Shown piece after piece: positions 35,517-44,444 of a stretch of DNA of 64,000 nucleotides (position 1 is its first letter; each line of letters begins with the position of its first letter). The DNA is from Candidatus Poribacteria bacterium. Lineage in GTDB: Bacteria > Poribacteria > WGA-4E > WGA-3G. The DNA is taken from the NCBI GenBank assembly GCA_028824125.1, contig JAPPES010000005.1:51104-115103 (forward strand). Reading direction: 5' to 3'. A program made the position numbers and the translations under genes. Below the pieces are notes generated by a model. It was not told where the DNA came from. It saw nothing but the letters and a program-made list of their open reading frames with translations, and made no database searches.

Positions 35517-36641
35517 ATGTTTTATTTTGTTTTTCACCGTTACTCTTCCTATGCAGCAGGACTTGCTGTCCTCTTGCTGATGGCAGTATCGCTTCCTCTT
35601 CCTGTCCTGGCAGAAGGCGAAAAAGTCCAATGGGGAAAATCCATTGAGGATGCTACGAAACAAGCCGCTGAAACCGGTAAACCGATTATGATGGACTTCT
35701 ATACAGATAGGTGAGGTTGGTGTGATCGGCTGGATGCCGAAACATTTACCGATGCAAACGTCATCACTCTTTCTGAAAAGTTCATCAATGTCAAGGTAAA
35801 TCCACAAAACACGGACTTGCCTATAAACGAAGAAGTGCGCAGAAAATATGGAATTACAGGCTATCCGACAATTATGTTCATCAGTCCGGATGGCGGTGTC
35901 ATCACTAAGAAAGTGGGATACGCTCCACCTGCTCAATTTACACCTGTTATGGAAGAAGCTCTAAAAAAAGAGGCGGAATTCCAAGAAAAGTTGGTAAAAT
36001 TGAAGAAGATGCCAGAGGATGTCGCACTAAACCGGGAGATTGGGATTCTTTACCTACAACGTCAACAGATCGAAAAAGCGTTGCCGATCAGTCAAAAGAT
36101 GCCTGATGATGTTGAACTGAATCGCGAATTTGGTATCTATTATCTCAGCAAGAATGAATTTGACAAAGCGCTTCTGATTAGTGAAAAGATGCCAGACGAT
36201 ATTGAATTGAACAATGAATTTTCTATCGCCTACCTAAATCAGAGAGATATAGAAAAAGCGCTCCCATTTAGTAAAAAGGTTTTTGAAAATGATCCGAAAA
36301 ACACTTCGGGGCTTATCCCTGGTCTACATATAAAATTCGGAATCGCTTACGGCAATCAGATTCGGAACACAGCTGAGGATGTTGCAGCAGAAAATACCAA
36401 AATGGCTGTGATGCATTTTCAAAAGGTGATTGACACCTATCCAAAAAGCGATGTTTTTGAACCTGCTCAATTTTATCTCGGTGTAACCTATTCAATTTCA
36501 AAACAGTACGACAAAGCGATTGTAGTGCTTGAGAAATTGGCGAATCATGCAACCGATGAACGGATGAAGCAAAGTGCTGAAGCAAACTTGAAACGCGTCA
36601 AGGAATTGGCTGCGGAAGCAGCCCCTGAAGGTGATAATTAA
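35517..36641 (+). CDS. Exported thioredoxin-like protein with TPR tail, probable selenoprotein (UGWC active site)
   Basis: ATG at 35517 behind AAGGAG opens a 374-residue frame with one TGA at 35712-35714 (codon 66). A signal peptide (to about VLAEG, residue 33) is followed by GKPIMMDFYTDR-TGA-GWCDRLDAETFTD. In homologues this is the CxxC redox motif (CGWC), so the TGA replaces the first, nucleophilic cysteine, giving UGWC. The thioredoxin fold continues with GITGYPTIMFISPDG (cis-Pro) to about residue 145. After it come degenerate helical repeats (three near-identical units of about 30 residues with MPDDVELNREF) and two TPRs. A SECIS-like hairpin follows the TGA at 11 nt. It is probably a periplasmic disulfide/peroxide reductase. 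The stop overlaps the convergent pseudouridine synthase by 4 bp. Confidence 0.85.
35726..35740 (+). promoter_or_regulatory. Candidate bacterial SECIS hairpin in the thioredoxin-like gene
   Basis: TCGGC (35726-35730), loop TGGAT, GCCGA (35736-35740), beginning 11 nt after the TGA. TGT at 35721-35723 can pair with ACA at 35742-35744 below a small internal loop. The loop starts TGGA, as in the DUF5069 hairpin. Confidence 0.65.
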
Positions 36642-37369
36642 GCCTGCAATTTAGCAATTTCCGTAGGGGTCAGAAATCGATACTGCCCCTGCGGGAGATT
36701 GCCTAACCCTAATGTGCCGATACGTGTCCGCTTCAAGCGGATGACTCTATGTCCTATCGCTTTAAACATTAGACGTACCTGCCGTTTTTTCCCTTCGTGG
36801 ATAATCACCCTAAATTTCGCAACTGCACCATTTTCATATTTTTTGCTATTAGCAGTTTTTACATTGAGTTGTTTGATTTTCGCTGGTGCAGTTTTGCCAC
36901 TGGAAATTGCAATCCCGTTCCGAAAACGTTCGATGGCATGTTGGCTTGGCACGCCTTCTACCCATGCAAGATATGTCTTATCAATCTCATGACTGGGATG
37001 CATCAAATGATTAGCGAAATTTCCATCGTTTGTGAATAATAGAAGACCTTCAGTCTCTAAATCTAAACGTCCCACTGGATAAATAGATTTCGGTAGGTCC
37101 GTCAAAAGATCCATCACAGTAGGACGACCACGTTCATCACGGCGGGTTGTCAAATAACCGGCAGGTTTATTCAACATGAGATATATTCGTTCTGTGAGCG
37201 GTTCAACGCGTTTCCCTTCAAACTCAATAAAATCTTTTTCCGCGTCAATCGGGTGTCCAGGGATAAAGGTCTCTGTTCCGTTAACGGTGACGCGCCCCTC
37301 ACGAATTGCCCGCTTTACTGCGCGTCGAGAGGCAATACCTGAGGTTGCGATATATTTTTCAAGCCGCAC
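36638..37369 (-). CDS. RsuA/RluB-family pseudouridine synthase
   Basis: A 243-residue enzyme. The S4 RNA-binding domain occupies 1-60 (MRLEKYIATSGIASRRAVKRAIREGRVTVNG), and the catalytic domain has YLMLNKPAGYLTT and the catalytic aspartate in GRLDLETEGLLLFTND at about 102. It converts a uridine in rRNA to pseudouridine, in 23S (RluB/E/F) or 16S (RsuA) rRNA; I cannot choose between them. Downstream of HAD and PdxJ genes on the same strand (18-bp gap), it forms a compact operon. Its last 4 bp overlap the end of the convergent selenoprotein gene. Confidence 0.9.
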   Translation of the reverse strand: MRLEKYIATSGIASRRAVKRAIREGRVTVNGTETFIPGHPIDAEKDFIEFEGKRVEPLTERIYLMLNKPAGYLTTRRDERGRPTVMDLLTDLPKSIYPVGRLDLETEGLLLFTNDGNFANHLMHPSHEIDKTYLAWVEGVPSQHAIERFRNGIAISSGKTAPAKIKQLNVKTANSKKYENGAVAKFRVIIHEGKKRQVRLMFKAIGHRVIRLKRTRIGTLGLGNLPQGQYRFLTPTEIAKLQA

Positions 37370-37387
37370 TGTTTATCTTACCTATAA

Positions 37388-38023
37388 CTACAATTCTATT
37401 TGCCAATTCCGCTTTGTTGCTATTCGGCGGAGTTCCCGATCCGGGTTTACCGCAACTGGATTTCCAAACAATTCCAGTTTATATACATCTGATCGGTGGT
37501 TACCATACGCATAAGAAGCGCTTAGATCAAACCCATGTGTTGTCGCGAGTTCTTTCGCAAGGGCGGCTTTATTTTCGGCATAAGGACGTAACCCGACACG
37601 CTCCCCAGTAAACTTCCCATTCGCTACTTCCAGCTCGTCTGCAACCATGATGTCAGTCTGAAAATATTCATGAAAGAGTTCGACCAGAAACGATAACGAA
37701 CCAGACATTATAATTACTGTTCGTCCCTCATTGCGGTGGGTCTGGATGAGTGTTGAAATGTGGGGCGTTATGCTGTCACGAAGTGAATTGACAAAGCAGT
37801 CACGCGCAAGTCCACAAAGGTGACGCTGCTCTAAACCGGAAAGATGAATTTTGTTTGATTTTGCCTCGGTATACGATCTGACCTTTAAAAGATGGGATGT
37901 CCACGCAAACAGATTTGAAATAGGAATTTCGCCATGTTTTAGCAGATGCTTCAGAAAAACTTTCTCTGATGATTGACTAATTAGCGTCCCATCAAGGTCG
38001 AAAATAGCACATGTTTTTTTCAT
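37388..38023 (-). CDS. HAD-IB family phosphatase (SerB-like)
   Basis: A 211-residue HAD-superfamily hydrolase. Motif I FDLDGTLI (8-15) holds the nucleophile and acid-base aspartates. A helical cap spans about 20-85. Motif II is IMSGS (about 105), and motif III/IV is AYGNHRSD near residue 172. This is subfamily IB, like phosphoserine phosphatase, though the typical SerB acid motif GDGAND is replaced by GNHRSD, so it may act on other small phosphates. The ATG overlaps the TAA of pdxJ (TAATG), indicating translational coupling. Operon order is pdxJ, this gene, rsuA/rluB-like. Confidence 0.85.
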   Translation of the reverse strand: MKKTCAIFDLDGTLISQSSEKVFLKHLLKHGEIPISNLFAWTSHLLKVRSYTEAKSNKIHLSGLEQRHLCGLARDCFVNSLRDSITPHISTLIQTHRNEGRTVIIMSGSLSFLVELFHEYFQTDIMVADELEVANGKFTGERVGLRPYAENKAALAKELATTHGFDLSASYAYGNHRSDVYKLELFGNPVAVNPDRELRRIATKRNWQIEL

Positions 38024-38772
38024 TATATTTTTTGTCCTAACGCGGTCCGATAAGCTTTGACCGCAGCTTCCAAGCCGATATAGAGCGCATCCGCCATTAA
38101 ATGGTGTCCTATAGAAACTTCAAGTAACCCAGGCAATTGCTGCATTAAAGGAAGATTATCAAGATTGAGATCATGTCCAGCGTTAGTGCCAAGGCCTACA
38201 TCAAGTGCTTTTTCACCAGCTTTCTTCAAGAGCGAAAATTCGTGATTAATTTCTGCTTCTGTCTCTGCCATTGCATAAGGGGCTGTATAGAGTTCAATTC
38301 TATCTGCACCTATGTCAACTGTTCTTTCTATCTGTTCTAAGTCTGTGCCGCTAAACAGACTAACGCGGATACCAGTATTTTTCAGAGAGGTTATGATGGG
38401 TTTCAACATATCGCCATCTTTTCGGGTATCCCATACGGTGTGGCTGGTGATTTCTCCACTCACAACAGGGACAAGCGTGCATTGTGTTGGGCGCACGTCT
38501 AATACCATTTCAATAAGTTCTGGGCGTGGATCACCTTCAATGTTATATTCAATGTGATTATTTTTTACTGAGTTTATATCTTTTAACCGTTGGGCAATTT
38601 CATAAACATCTGTTGGTCTAATGTGACGTTGATCTTCGCGAGGATGTACCGTAATGCCTTGACACCCTGCCTCAATGCAGGTGTCAACAGCAGTTAGGAC
38701 ATCCGGGATATCACCGCCTCTCGAATTTCGTAATGTTGCGACTTTGTTTACATTCACGCTTAGGCAAATCAT
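38023..38772 (-). CDS. pdxJ: Pyridoxine 5'-phosphate synthase
   Basis: A 249-residue TIM-barrel enzyme. It condenses 1-deoxyxylulose 5-phosphate with 3-amino-2-oxopropyl phosphate in DXP-dependent vitamin B6 synthesis. Signature stretches are VNVNKVATLRNSRGG (5-19), GITVHPREDQRHI (about 40-52), YNIEGDPRPELI, SLFSGTDLEQI, ELYTAPYA, VGLGTNAGHDLN and EVSIGHHLMADALYIGL, covering the phosphate and catalytic histidine sites. The protein is full length. It is first gene of a three-gene operon and is followed with 1-bp overlap by the HAD phosphatase. Confidence 0.95.
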   Translation of the reverse strand: MICLSVNVNKVATLRNSRGGDIPDVLTAVDTCIEAGCQGITVHPREDQRHIRPTDVYEIAQRLKDINSVKNNHIEYNIEGDPRPELIEMVLDVRPTQCTLVPVVSGEITSHTVWDTRKDGDMLKPIITSLKNTGIRVSLFSGTDLEQIERTVDIGADRIELYTAPYAMAETEAEINHEFSLLKKAGEKALDVGLGTNAGHDLNLDNLPLMQQLPGLLEVSIGHHLMADALYIGLEAAVKAYRTALGQKI

Positions 38773-38799
38773 TTTTTCTCCTTTATAGTAAATCTGAAA

Positions 38800-39045
38800 A
38801 TGTTAACACACATAGTAGGCGCGGTTTGAAACTGCACTATAGGCATCAATTTAGTGCCCGATTTTCTTGTTGTAGGAGCGAGCTTTGCTCTCGACATCGG
38901 ACGCTGGGTCGCGAGCACAGCTCGCTCCTACAGAATGTCCGAAGTGCCAAATTCCAAACGCGTGTTTGGCAATGAATTCGCGACTACGAACGCTTGTCTT
39001 CTTAAATTGACGCCTATGGCGCGGTTTGAAACCGCGCCTACAAAT
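38800..39045. repeat. Composite palindromic repeat element between pdxJ and gdh
   Basis: The outer arms are GTAGGCGCGGTTTGAAACTG (38815 region) and the complementary GCGGTTTGAAACCGCGCC (39012-39040). The core is TGTAGGAGCGAGCT (38871-38884) with AGCTCGCTCCTACA (38919-38932), and it also contains AAACGCGTGTTTGG. The 3' arm stops 10 bp short of the gdh stop codon. It is non-coding. Confidence 0.65.
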
Positions 39046-39049
39046 GGAA

Positions 39050-40465
39050 CTATGGAAAAATGCCAAGTTGCATATAGGATTGCGCAATTTTATGAATAGC
39101 ATTGATAAATGCTGCTGTCCTACTATCCACAACATCCCTTCCGTGTTTCAATCGAATTTCGCGAATTTCCTGATACGCGTTTATCATTGTATCTTGAAGC
39201 CCTGAGTTGACCAAATCTGTTTCATCGGCACCGTGCACTGTCTGCCGTTCATCGTCCGAAAATTGATAGCCGGTTGCTTTTTCAACGGCACGAAACATTG
39301 CATTGTACGTGCTTTCTTCGAATCGTCTGGCAAGTCTACCGAAGCCAACATGTGAGAGATTTCGCAACCACTCAAAATAGGAAACGGTAACACCTCCTGC
39401 GTTTAGATAGGTATCGGGAATAATCAAGGCACCACGTTCTTGGAGGATTTCATCAGCTTTCGTAGTTGTAGGCCCATTCGCGGCTTCACCGATAATACGC
39501 GCTTTAACATGCGGCGCGTTTTCTGCTGTCAGCTGGTTTTCTAAGGCAGCAGGAATAAGGATATCACATTCTAATTCTAAACTAAAGTTCGGATTCTCAA
39601 TAAATGTTGCGTCAGGATAATTCCGAATTGAACCGGTTTCTTCGCGAAACATGGCTACCTTTTCAAAATCTAATCCCTCCGGGTTATAGATAGCACCACC
39701 CGTCTCGGCGATGCCGATGATTATTGCCTCAGCCTCAGCTAAGTATTTTGCGGCATGATACCCGACGTTGCCAAAGCCTTGAAGAACAACGGTTTTTCCC
39801 GGCAGTCCGGGGTCAAGTCCAACCTGTTTCATGTCATCTTCATAACTACATGCCTCTTCTAAACCGAAAACAACACCCCGTCCAGTAGCCTCTTTTCGTC
39901 CTTGAATTCCGTTCTGCTCGATCGGTTTTCCTGTCACACATGCGATGGCGTCAAGCTTGTCTGTAGACATTGTGAGATATGTATCAAGAATCCACGCCAT
40001 CTCATTTTCACTGGTGCCGAAGTCAGGTGCTGGTACATCTATACCAGGGCCGATATAGTTCTTCTGGATCAGTTCATAAGTATAGCGGCGGGTGATTCGC
40101 TCCAATTCACTCTCTGAGTATTCATTTCTATCAAGCTGAATTCCCCCTTTAGCACCGCCAAACGGGACGTCTACCAGCGCGCATTTATAGGTCATCAAGG
40201 CAGCAAGTGCCACTATTTCGTCTTCGTTAACGAGTGTGCTGTAGCGGAGACCGCCTTTGGTTGGTAGGTTATGGTGACTATGTTCGGCGCGCCAGCCATG
40301 AATGGTTTGAATTGTACCATCGTCGCGTTTAATCGGAAAGGTAAAATGACAGGAGTTGTTGCAAATTTTTATCTGGTCCAAGAGCCCCTGCGGATATTCT
40401 GTAAACCGCGCTGCTTTGTCAAAGTTTTGGTTCACTTTTTGGAAAAATGAGAGGTTTTCTGCCAT
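39050..40465 (-). CDS. Glu/Leu/Phe/Val dehydrogenase (glutamate dehydrogenase type)
   Basis: A 471-residue amino-acid dehydrogenase. Substrate-binding K in GLRYS...MTYKCALVDVPFGGAKGGI (about 90-135) with the catalytic lysine in that stretch, PAPDFGTSENEMAWI carrying the catalytic aspartate, and the NAD-binding GFGNVGYHAAKYLAE (about 230-244). AEAANGPTTTKADEIL and NAGGVTVSYFEW complete the pattern. It interconverts glutamate and 2-oxoglutarate plus ammonia, a central nitrogen node; the coenzyme cannot be settled by eye. It is slightly longer at the C-terminus than the usual 420, with a helical tail. It is a single gene. Confidence 0.93.
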   Translation of the reverse strand: MAENLSFFQKVNQNFDKAARFTEYPQGLLDQIKICNNSCHFTFPIKRDDGTIQTIHGWRAEHSHHNLPTKGGLRYSTLVNEDEIVALAALMTYKCALVDVPFGGAKGGIQLDRNEYSESELERITRRYTYELIQKNYIGPGIDVPAPDFGTSENEMAWILDTYLTMSTDKLDAIACVTGKPIEQNGIQGRKEATGRGVVFGLEEACSYEDDMKQVGLDPGLPGKTVVLQGFGNVGYHAAKYLAEAEAIIIGIAETGGAIYNPEGLDFEKVAMFREETGSIRNYPDATFIENPNFSLELECDILIPAALENQLTAENAPHVKARIIGEAANGPTTTKADEILQERGALIIPDTYLNAGGVTVSYFEWLRNLSHVGFGRLARRFEESTYNAMFRAVEKATGYQFSDDERQTVHGADETDLVNSGLQDTMINAYQEIREIRLKHGRDVVDSRTAAFINAIHKIAQSYMQLGIFP

Positions 40466-40563
40466 TGTGTCAGCCTTTAGAGCAATTAGCGAAATTGTTT
40501 GTAATGAGATGCTTCAAGATAAATTAGGTTAATCTTTCTATATCAAAAGAAAAATGAAAGGAC

Positions 40564-41424
40564 TTACCGTTGTCTAATATATTTTTGTAACCTTGCGTCC
40601 GCTTGAACCTCTCCAACATAAATGTCACCGTGAGAATCAGCCCAAATACCGTGTGGGCAAGCGAGAAATTCACCGGGAACAGTACTACCGCGCTCACTAC
40701 CCCATTGAGAGACTACCTCTCCATCCAATGTCATGATTGTTATCCGTTGGTCCAGTTCAGCAATATACACCAAGTCGTCTTCGTCAATAAAGATTGTGTC
40801 TGGTTGCAGAAGATCTCCCCACTCCTCAATGTATTCTCCGTCTAACGTGAAAAACTGGATACGGTTGTTACTTCTGTCTGCTACCATTACACGATTACGA
40901 GGGTCAACTCGGACACAGTGAGGTAGGTCAAATTCGCCGGGCCCCGTTCCGGGTTTCCCCCAAGATTTTATCAACTCTCCATCGGGTGAATATTTGTGAA
41001 TACGTGCGTTGCCGTAGCCGTCACTGATGAACATTTCTCCATCAGGTCCGAGTGCGAAGTCTGTTGGTAGATTGAAAGGTTCGCCCTCTGCACCCGGTTT
41101 ATCCATTGTACCGAGGGTCATGAGTAGTTCGCCATCCGTTGTGAACTTATGCATGACGTGTGTTTCACGTTCAACACAGTAGATATTGTCCTCTGCATCA
41201 ATGAAAATGCCGTGTGCATCCTTAAGAATGTCATCCCCCCAAGAGGTTAGGAAATTGCCATCCCGATCAAAAACAATCATTGGATGTTCGCTTCGGCTAT
41301 AGACATAGACGCGGTCCTGAGAATCAACCGCGACAGCTGGAATCCATCCAAATTCGTAGCCATCGGGTAGTGTCCACCAATTTTCCTGCACCGTATACTG
41401 ATGTGTTCCTTGTCCAAAAATCAT
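40564..41424 (-). CDS. NHL-repeat six-bladed beta-propeller (peptidyl-alpha-hydroxyglycine amidating-lyase-like)
   Basis: A 286-residue soluble propeller of six NHL blades. The repeat is about 45 residues, for example RVYVYSRSEHPMIVFDRDGNFLTSWG, then DAHGIFIDAEDNIYCVERETH and onwards to GSVPGEFLACPHGIWADSHGDIYVGEV. It resembles the lyase half of peptidylglycine amidating enzyme, which cleaves the hydroxyglycine intermediate in eukaryotes. In bacteria these proteins are abundant in planctomycetes and Poribacteria, and many have lost the catalytic residues. No signal peptide is visible. The role is unknown. Confidence 0.8.
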   Translation of the reverse strand: MIFGQGTHQYTVQENWWTLPDGYEFGWIPAVAVDSQDRVYVYSRSEHPMIVFDRDGNFLTSWGDDILKDAHGIFIDAEDNIYCVERETHVMHKFTTDGELLMTLGTMDKPGAEGEPFNLPTDFALGPDGEMFISDGYGNARIHKYSPDGELIKSWGKPGTGPGEFDLPHCVRVDPRNRVMVADRSNNRIQFFTLDGEYIEEWGDLLQPDTIFIDEDDLVYIAELDQRITIMTLDGEVVSQWGSERGSTVPGEFLACPHGIWADSHGDIYVGEVQADARLQKYIRQR

Positions 41425-41951
41425 TAGGGTCTCCCTGTTTAAAATTAATTGTGAGTTATTTTAACAGATATATTGGCATATATCAAGGGAATTTAACTGG
41501 GTGTGTCCAGTTTTGACATTAACCGTAGGCATCAATTTAGCGTTCTTCTCTCCTGTCTGAATCACAGATTTCACAGATTATGTTGTTGGTAGTGCAAAGT
41601 GTTTTTTTTTTACAGGATTTCGCAATAAGGCACGTGCATTCCCTGTTGGCGAGGTTAGGAAACCCTGCCAGCGAGAGCGTGTCGGGATTGTTATTCATTG
41701 AAATGCAGAGTGTTGTCTGAATCTCGGTATGTTGCCTGAATCGCGGAAAGCGCGGAGAACGCGGCTTATTGAGTTTGAGACTCCCAAACGCCTATTCAAA
41801 GTGTGCCTCAATCTCTTGAAAAGGTACTTATTTGCCAAACTTCCATCCGCGTCATCCGTGAAATTCGTGTCATCCGCGATTCTGACAAAAGAATAGGCAG
41901 ATACCCAAAACGGATACCTGCCTGTAAAAACGTTTAATAAAAAACAGCTAG
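41425..41951. repeat. Gene-free gap with inverted copies of the CGCGATTCAGACA repeat family
   Basis: The 527-bp gap holds a GGCGAGGTTAGGAAACC palindrome near 41648-41672. A stretch with GAATCGCGGAAAGCGCGG near 41743-41760 is followed by GAGTTTGAGACTCCCAAACG at 41768-41787, which recurs inverted at about 45090-45110. The other arm is CGCGTCATCCGTGAAATTCG near 41850. No ORF here is convincing. Confidence 0.6.
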
Positions 41952-43505
41952 CTACTCTTGGTGCCGACCGACCGCACGGTATAGATCCATACAACTTTGC
42001 GCGTTGCAGTTTGCGTAGGATTCACCACACGTCCCCCAAACACCTCGATAAGTTCCCAGGTGTCTGATCCATTTTTTCCAACGCACCTTTCTACGCGTGC
42101 ACGTGCGAGTCTTGTGGTACTCCACTCCGTTCAGGGGGCTCGTATTGCACGACCAATAGTTGTGGCCGTTTATACAAGTGCGGCGATGTTCGTTGGGGTC
42201 GGCTACCGCCTGCGTGCAACTTGCCCGTCCACATTGGAACGTCGGGAACACACACGTATGCGTTTGACACGCATAGAAGTTCGTGACCGTGCAAGTGCGC
42301 ATCCAATTATTTGAAAGCGAACAACTCGCCTGCAGCGAATGATCCCCCGAAACAGACGTGGCATGAATACCACAGGGATGCATCGCTGGCGTTGTGGGCT
42401 GTGTACACGCTGAACACGAATTGGTGCAATGCTCACAATTCGGGCTGTTGTCCACCTGTGAATCCGGTGCAGTGGTCTGCTGCGTAGTCGTGGAACTGCT
42501 ATCAAAAGTATCAAAGTGCGGTGCTTTAAACGGATTTCCATCAGAAGGGTCATGATCCATCTTTTTCCCCATGCACCTTCGGTAATCTATACCGCATGGT
42601 TTGGTGACAAGGTAATCCCCCTCATAGCGAACGCGCGGTTTATTACAAGTCCGCAGTTTATGTTCCGCTTCATCTCTGCAGTTGTAATAATGACGTCCAC
42701 ACCCTTCGGCAGCGGGGCGGTCTTTTAGAAGATCAGGTATCACTCTTTCTGGATATTCACCTTCTGATGTTCTACGGATGTACTCGGGATGTTCTAAGAT
42801 ATTCCTTCGATACCCACATTGAACCCAGTGATCGCTCTTTGGTGTGATGAACGAATGACCGCATTTTCCACCACACGGAAAAGATGGTAACGACGTGTCA
42901 ACATGCCAATCGTCTATATAATCGTGATATGTATGCGTCGCTGCCTGAGAGCCCGCGCCTTCGTGCGTGTCCCAATCGTAATGGCCATTGTATACAGCAG
43001 ACCATACTTGCCAATTTATCTGGTAATTCACAACTTGACCTTCAAAATCCTTAACCGCACTTGCCTTCTCCCTAATTGCGGATTCATACGCATCTACCAA
43101 CGAAGTGGCACCGAGACTCCTTAAAGCTGCCTCTTTTTCTGCAGCTGTTGTCATAGAAGTCGTTATGACCGCTCCGGCAATACCTGACAACCCGGCGCTG
43201 ACAGCGGCACTGGCGCCACTCGTAGCCGCAGCCGCAAAAACCTGCACCGTCACACCAAACGCCGCCGCAACCGACTGCGTATTCGCCTGCGAAGTAATTG
43301 ATTGGCTTGCGCTGTATTTATTGCCAAGTTCGGTCATCTTCGTGTGCGCCTTGTCTACACGACGCGCTGCAAGCCAAGTTTTCTTTTCTTGCCCTACTAG
43401 TAGGTTCTCAGCTCTATTCAAAGATTCGTAATTGTCTGCTACGGAAAACGCAGGAAGCAGAGCAACGATTAGAAGTAGGAGGAGTGTTTTACTGATTATT
43501 CGCAT
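41952..43505 (-). CDS. Cysteine-rich exported protein of unknown function
   Basis: The start at 43505 is chosen because GGGAGG lies 9 nt upstream and a clean signal peptide (IISKTLLLLLIVALLPAFSVA) follows; the upstream in-frame ATG would add 28 residues. The 517-residue product has an N-terminal helical segment with a long Ala/Gly hydrophobic stretch (about 75-125, possible membrane insertion). It continues with a Cys/His-rich body with over 30 cysteines in CxxC-like groups (CGGKCGHSF, CEHCTNSCSACTQ, HTCVFPTFQCGRASC). Disulfide-bonded surface or adhesive structures, or metal-binding knuckles, are possible; I do not recognise the family. It overlaps the upstream membrane-anchored gene by 17 bp. 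Confidence 0.65.
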   Translation of the reverse strand: MRIISKTLLLLLIVALLPAFSVADNYESLNRAENLLVGQEKKTWLAARRVDKAHTKMTELGNKYSASQSITSQANTQSVAAAFGVTVQVFAAAATSGASAAVSAGLSGIAGAVITTSMTTAAEKEAALRSLGATSLVDAYESAIREKASAVKDFEGQVVNYQINWQVWSAVYNGHYDWDTHEGAGSQAATHTYHDYIDDWHVDTSLPSFPCGGKCGHSFITPKSDHWVQCGYRRNILEHPEYIRRTSEGEYPERVIPDLLKDRPAAEGCGRHYYNCRDEAEHKLRTCNKPRVRYEGDYLVTKPCGIDYRRCMGKKMDHDPSDGNPFKAPHFDTFDSSSTTTQQTTAPDSQVDNSPNCEHCTNSCSACTQPTTPAMHPCGIHATSVSGDHSLQASCSLSNNWMRTCTVTNFYACQTHTCVFPTFQCGRASCTQAVADPNEHRRTCINGHNYWSCNTSPLNGVEYHKTRTCTRRKVRWKKWIRHLGTYRGVWGTCGESYANCNAQSCMDLYRAVGRHQE

Positions 43506-44214
43506 TCTCGTATTCCTCCCTTGTAAAATTTGATTCCATTTCCCAAACCAAGTTAGTCCAAGCGAACTCACCTGAGCCAGGATCATCACTACCTGTCCAG
43601 CTTAATCTAAATAGATCAAATTCACGAGGTCTGGGCTCACTATAATTCCCAGGCTTAGTAGGATTATCAGCCCTCCACTTAGATAATACGGCAGCTGCTT
43701 TATTAGCATCTGGGTGGTAATAACTCCCCCGCAAGACGTGATAGTTTCTAATGTATTGGTTATATGCCAACATATTCGCTTCCGCATCATCTGGCGGGAA
43801 GGGTGGAATATACGGCGCACTCCAATGCCCTGCATCTTTTGCTTGTGCCCGCAGCGCCTTAATCGGGTGCGTATCCAATAACTCTTGATGCGGGTAAATC
43901 ACCTTGCCAGACGCATCGACGGTATGTTGTTTCTGTGGCACGACTGGCTCATGCGGTTCGCCTTGCCACACATCCGGTGCGTCAATCGGCACCTCGTGGA
44001 AGTGGTCACCATGTGGCACCCACTTCTTGCCGGGGGCCGCGGGGGGCGGCTCCTTCGCTATAACCGGTTTATCGGTTTTTTCAATCATTTTCTCAAACTG
44101 TGCAGCTTGCTCTTTCAGCTGCTGCATCGTTGACACATTCCAATAGATGAACCCACCAGCAGCAATCATGAAAACAATTAGGGCGGCTATGCCCAAATAC
44201 ATTTTTTTCGTCAT
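43489..44214 (-). CDS. Membrane-anchored protein with His-rich GKKWVPHGDHFHEVP motif
   Basis: A 241-residue protein: one N-terminal transmembrane helix (YLGIAALIVFMIAAGGFIYW), a short coiled-coil (QLKEQAAQFEKMIEK), a Pro-rich linker, then GKKWVPHGDHFHEVPIDAPD, a His-rich turn repeated in many secreted poribacterial-type proteins. The C-terminal half is Tyr/Asn/Pro-rich. The ATG overlaps the stop of the small upstream gene (ATGA), so translation is coupled. The pair with the Cys-rich protein suggests an envelope complex, with this protein as the membrane anchor. Family unknown. Confidence 0.6.
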   Translation of the reverse strand: MTKKMYLGIAALIVFMIAAGGFIYWNVSTMQQLKEQAAQFEKMIEKTDKPVIAKEPPPAAPGKKWVPHGDHFHEVPIDAPDVWQGEPHEPVVPQKQHTVDASGKVIYPHQELLDTHPIKALRAQAKDAGHWSAPYIPPFPPDDAEANMLAYNQYIRNYHVLRGSYYHPDANKAAAVLSKWRADNPTKPGNYSEPRPREFDLFRLSWTGSDDPGSGEFAWTNLVWEMESNFTREEYENANNQ

Positions 44215-44444
44215 TTATCTATCCTCCTATACTTCGCTGTGTCCAGCGGGCAGGATTGTCTCGGATTCGGACAGCATTCGGGTAGCTGTCCCTCTTTTTT
44301 CAATGGACATTCCTGTTGAATGCGTTTTTCGCAATCAAACGGATCTGTCTGTGTAGCATCGAGTGTGCCAAACAGCAAGAAACCGCTAATCACGAATGTG
44401 AAAACAATAAGCGTGGTGAGAAGAACTGTGTAGTCTCGTCTCAT
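44211..44444 (-). CDS. Small membrane-anchored cysteine-rich protein
   Basis: A 77-residue protein. Start at 44444, six nt after GAGGAGG; the longer in-frame ATG at 44543 would run through a repeat. One transmembrane helix (YTVLLTTLIVFTFVISGFLLFG) is followed by a short extracytoplasmic part with five cysteines (CEKRIQQECPLKK, PECCPNPRQSC), probably disulfide-linked. It is the first gene of the three-gene operon that continues with the His-rich anchor and the Cys-rich exported protein. Unknown function; I would expect it to be lineage-restricted. Confidence 0.6.
   Translation of the reverse strand: MRRDYTVLLTTLIVFTFVISGFLLFGTLDATQTDPFDCEKRIQQECPLKKEGQLPECCPNPRQSCPLDTAKYRRIDK

Noticed and set aside
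42091..42553. ORFs within the Cys-rich gene on the same strand and opposite strand
   Set aside because: Basic, low-complexity shadow translations with no ribosome sites.
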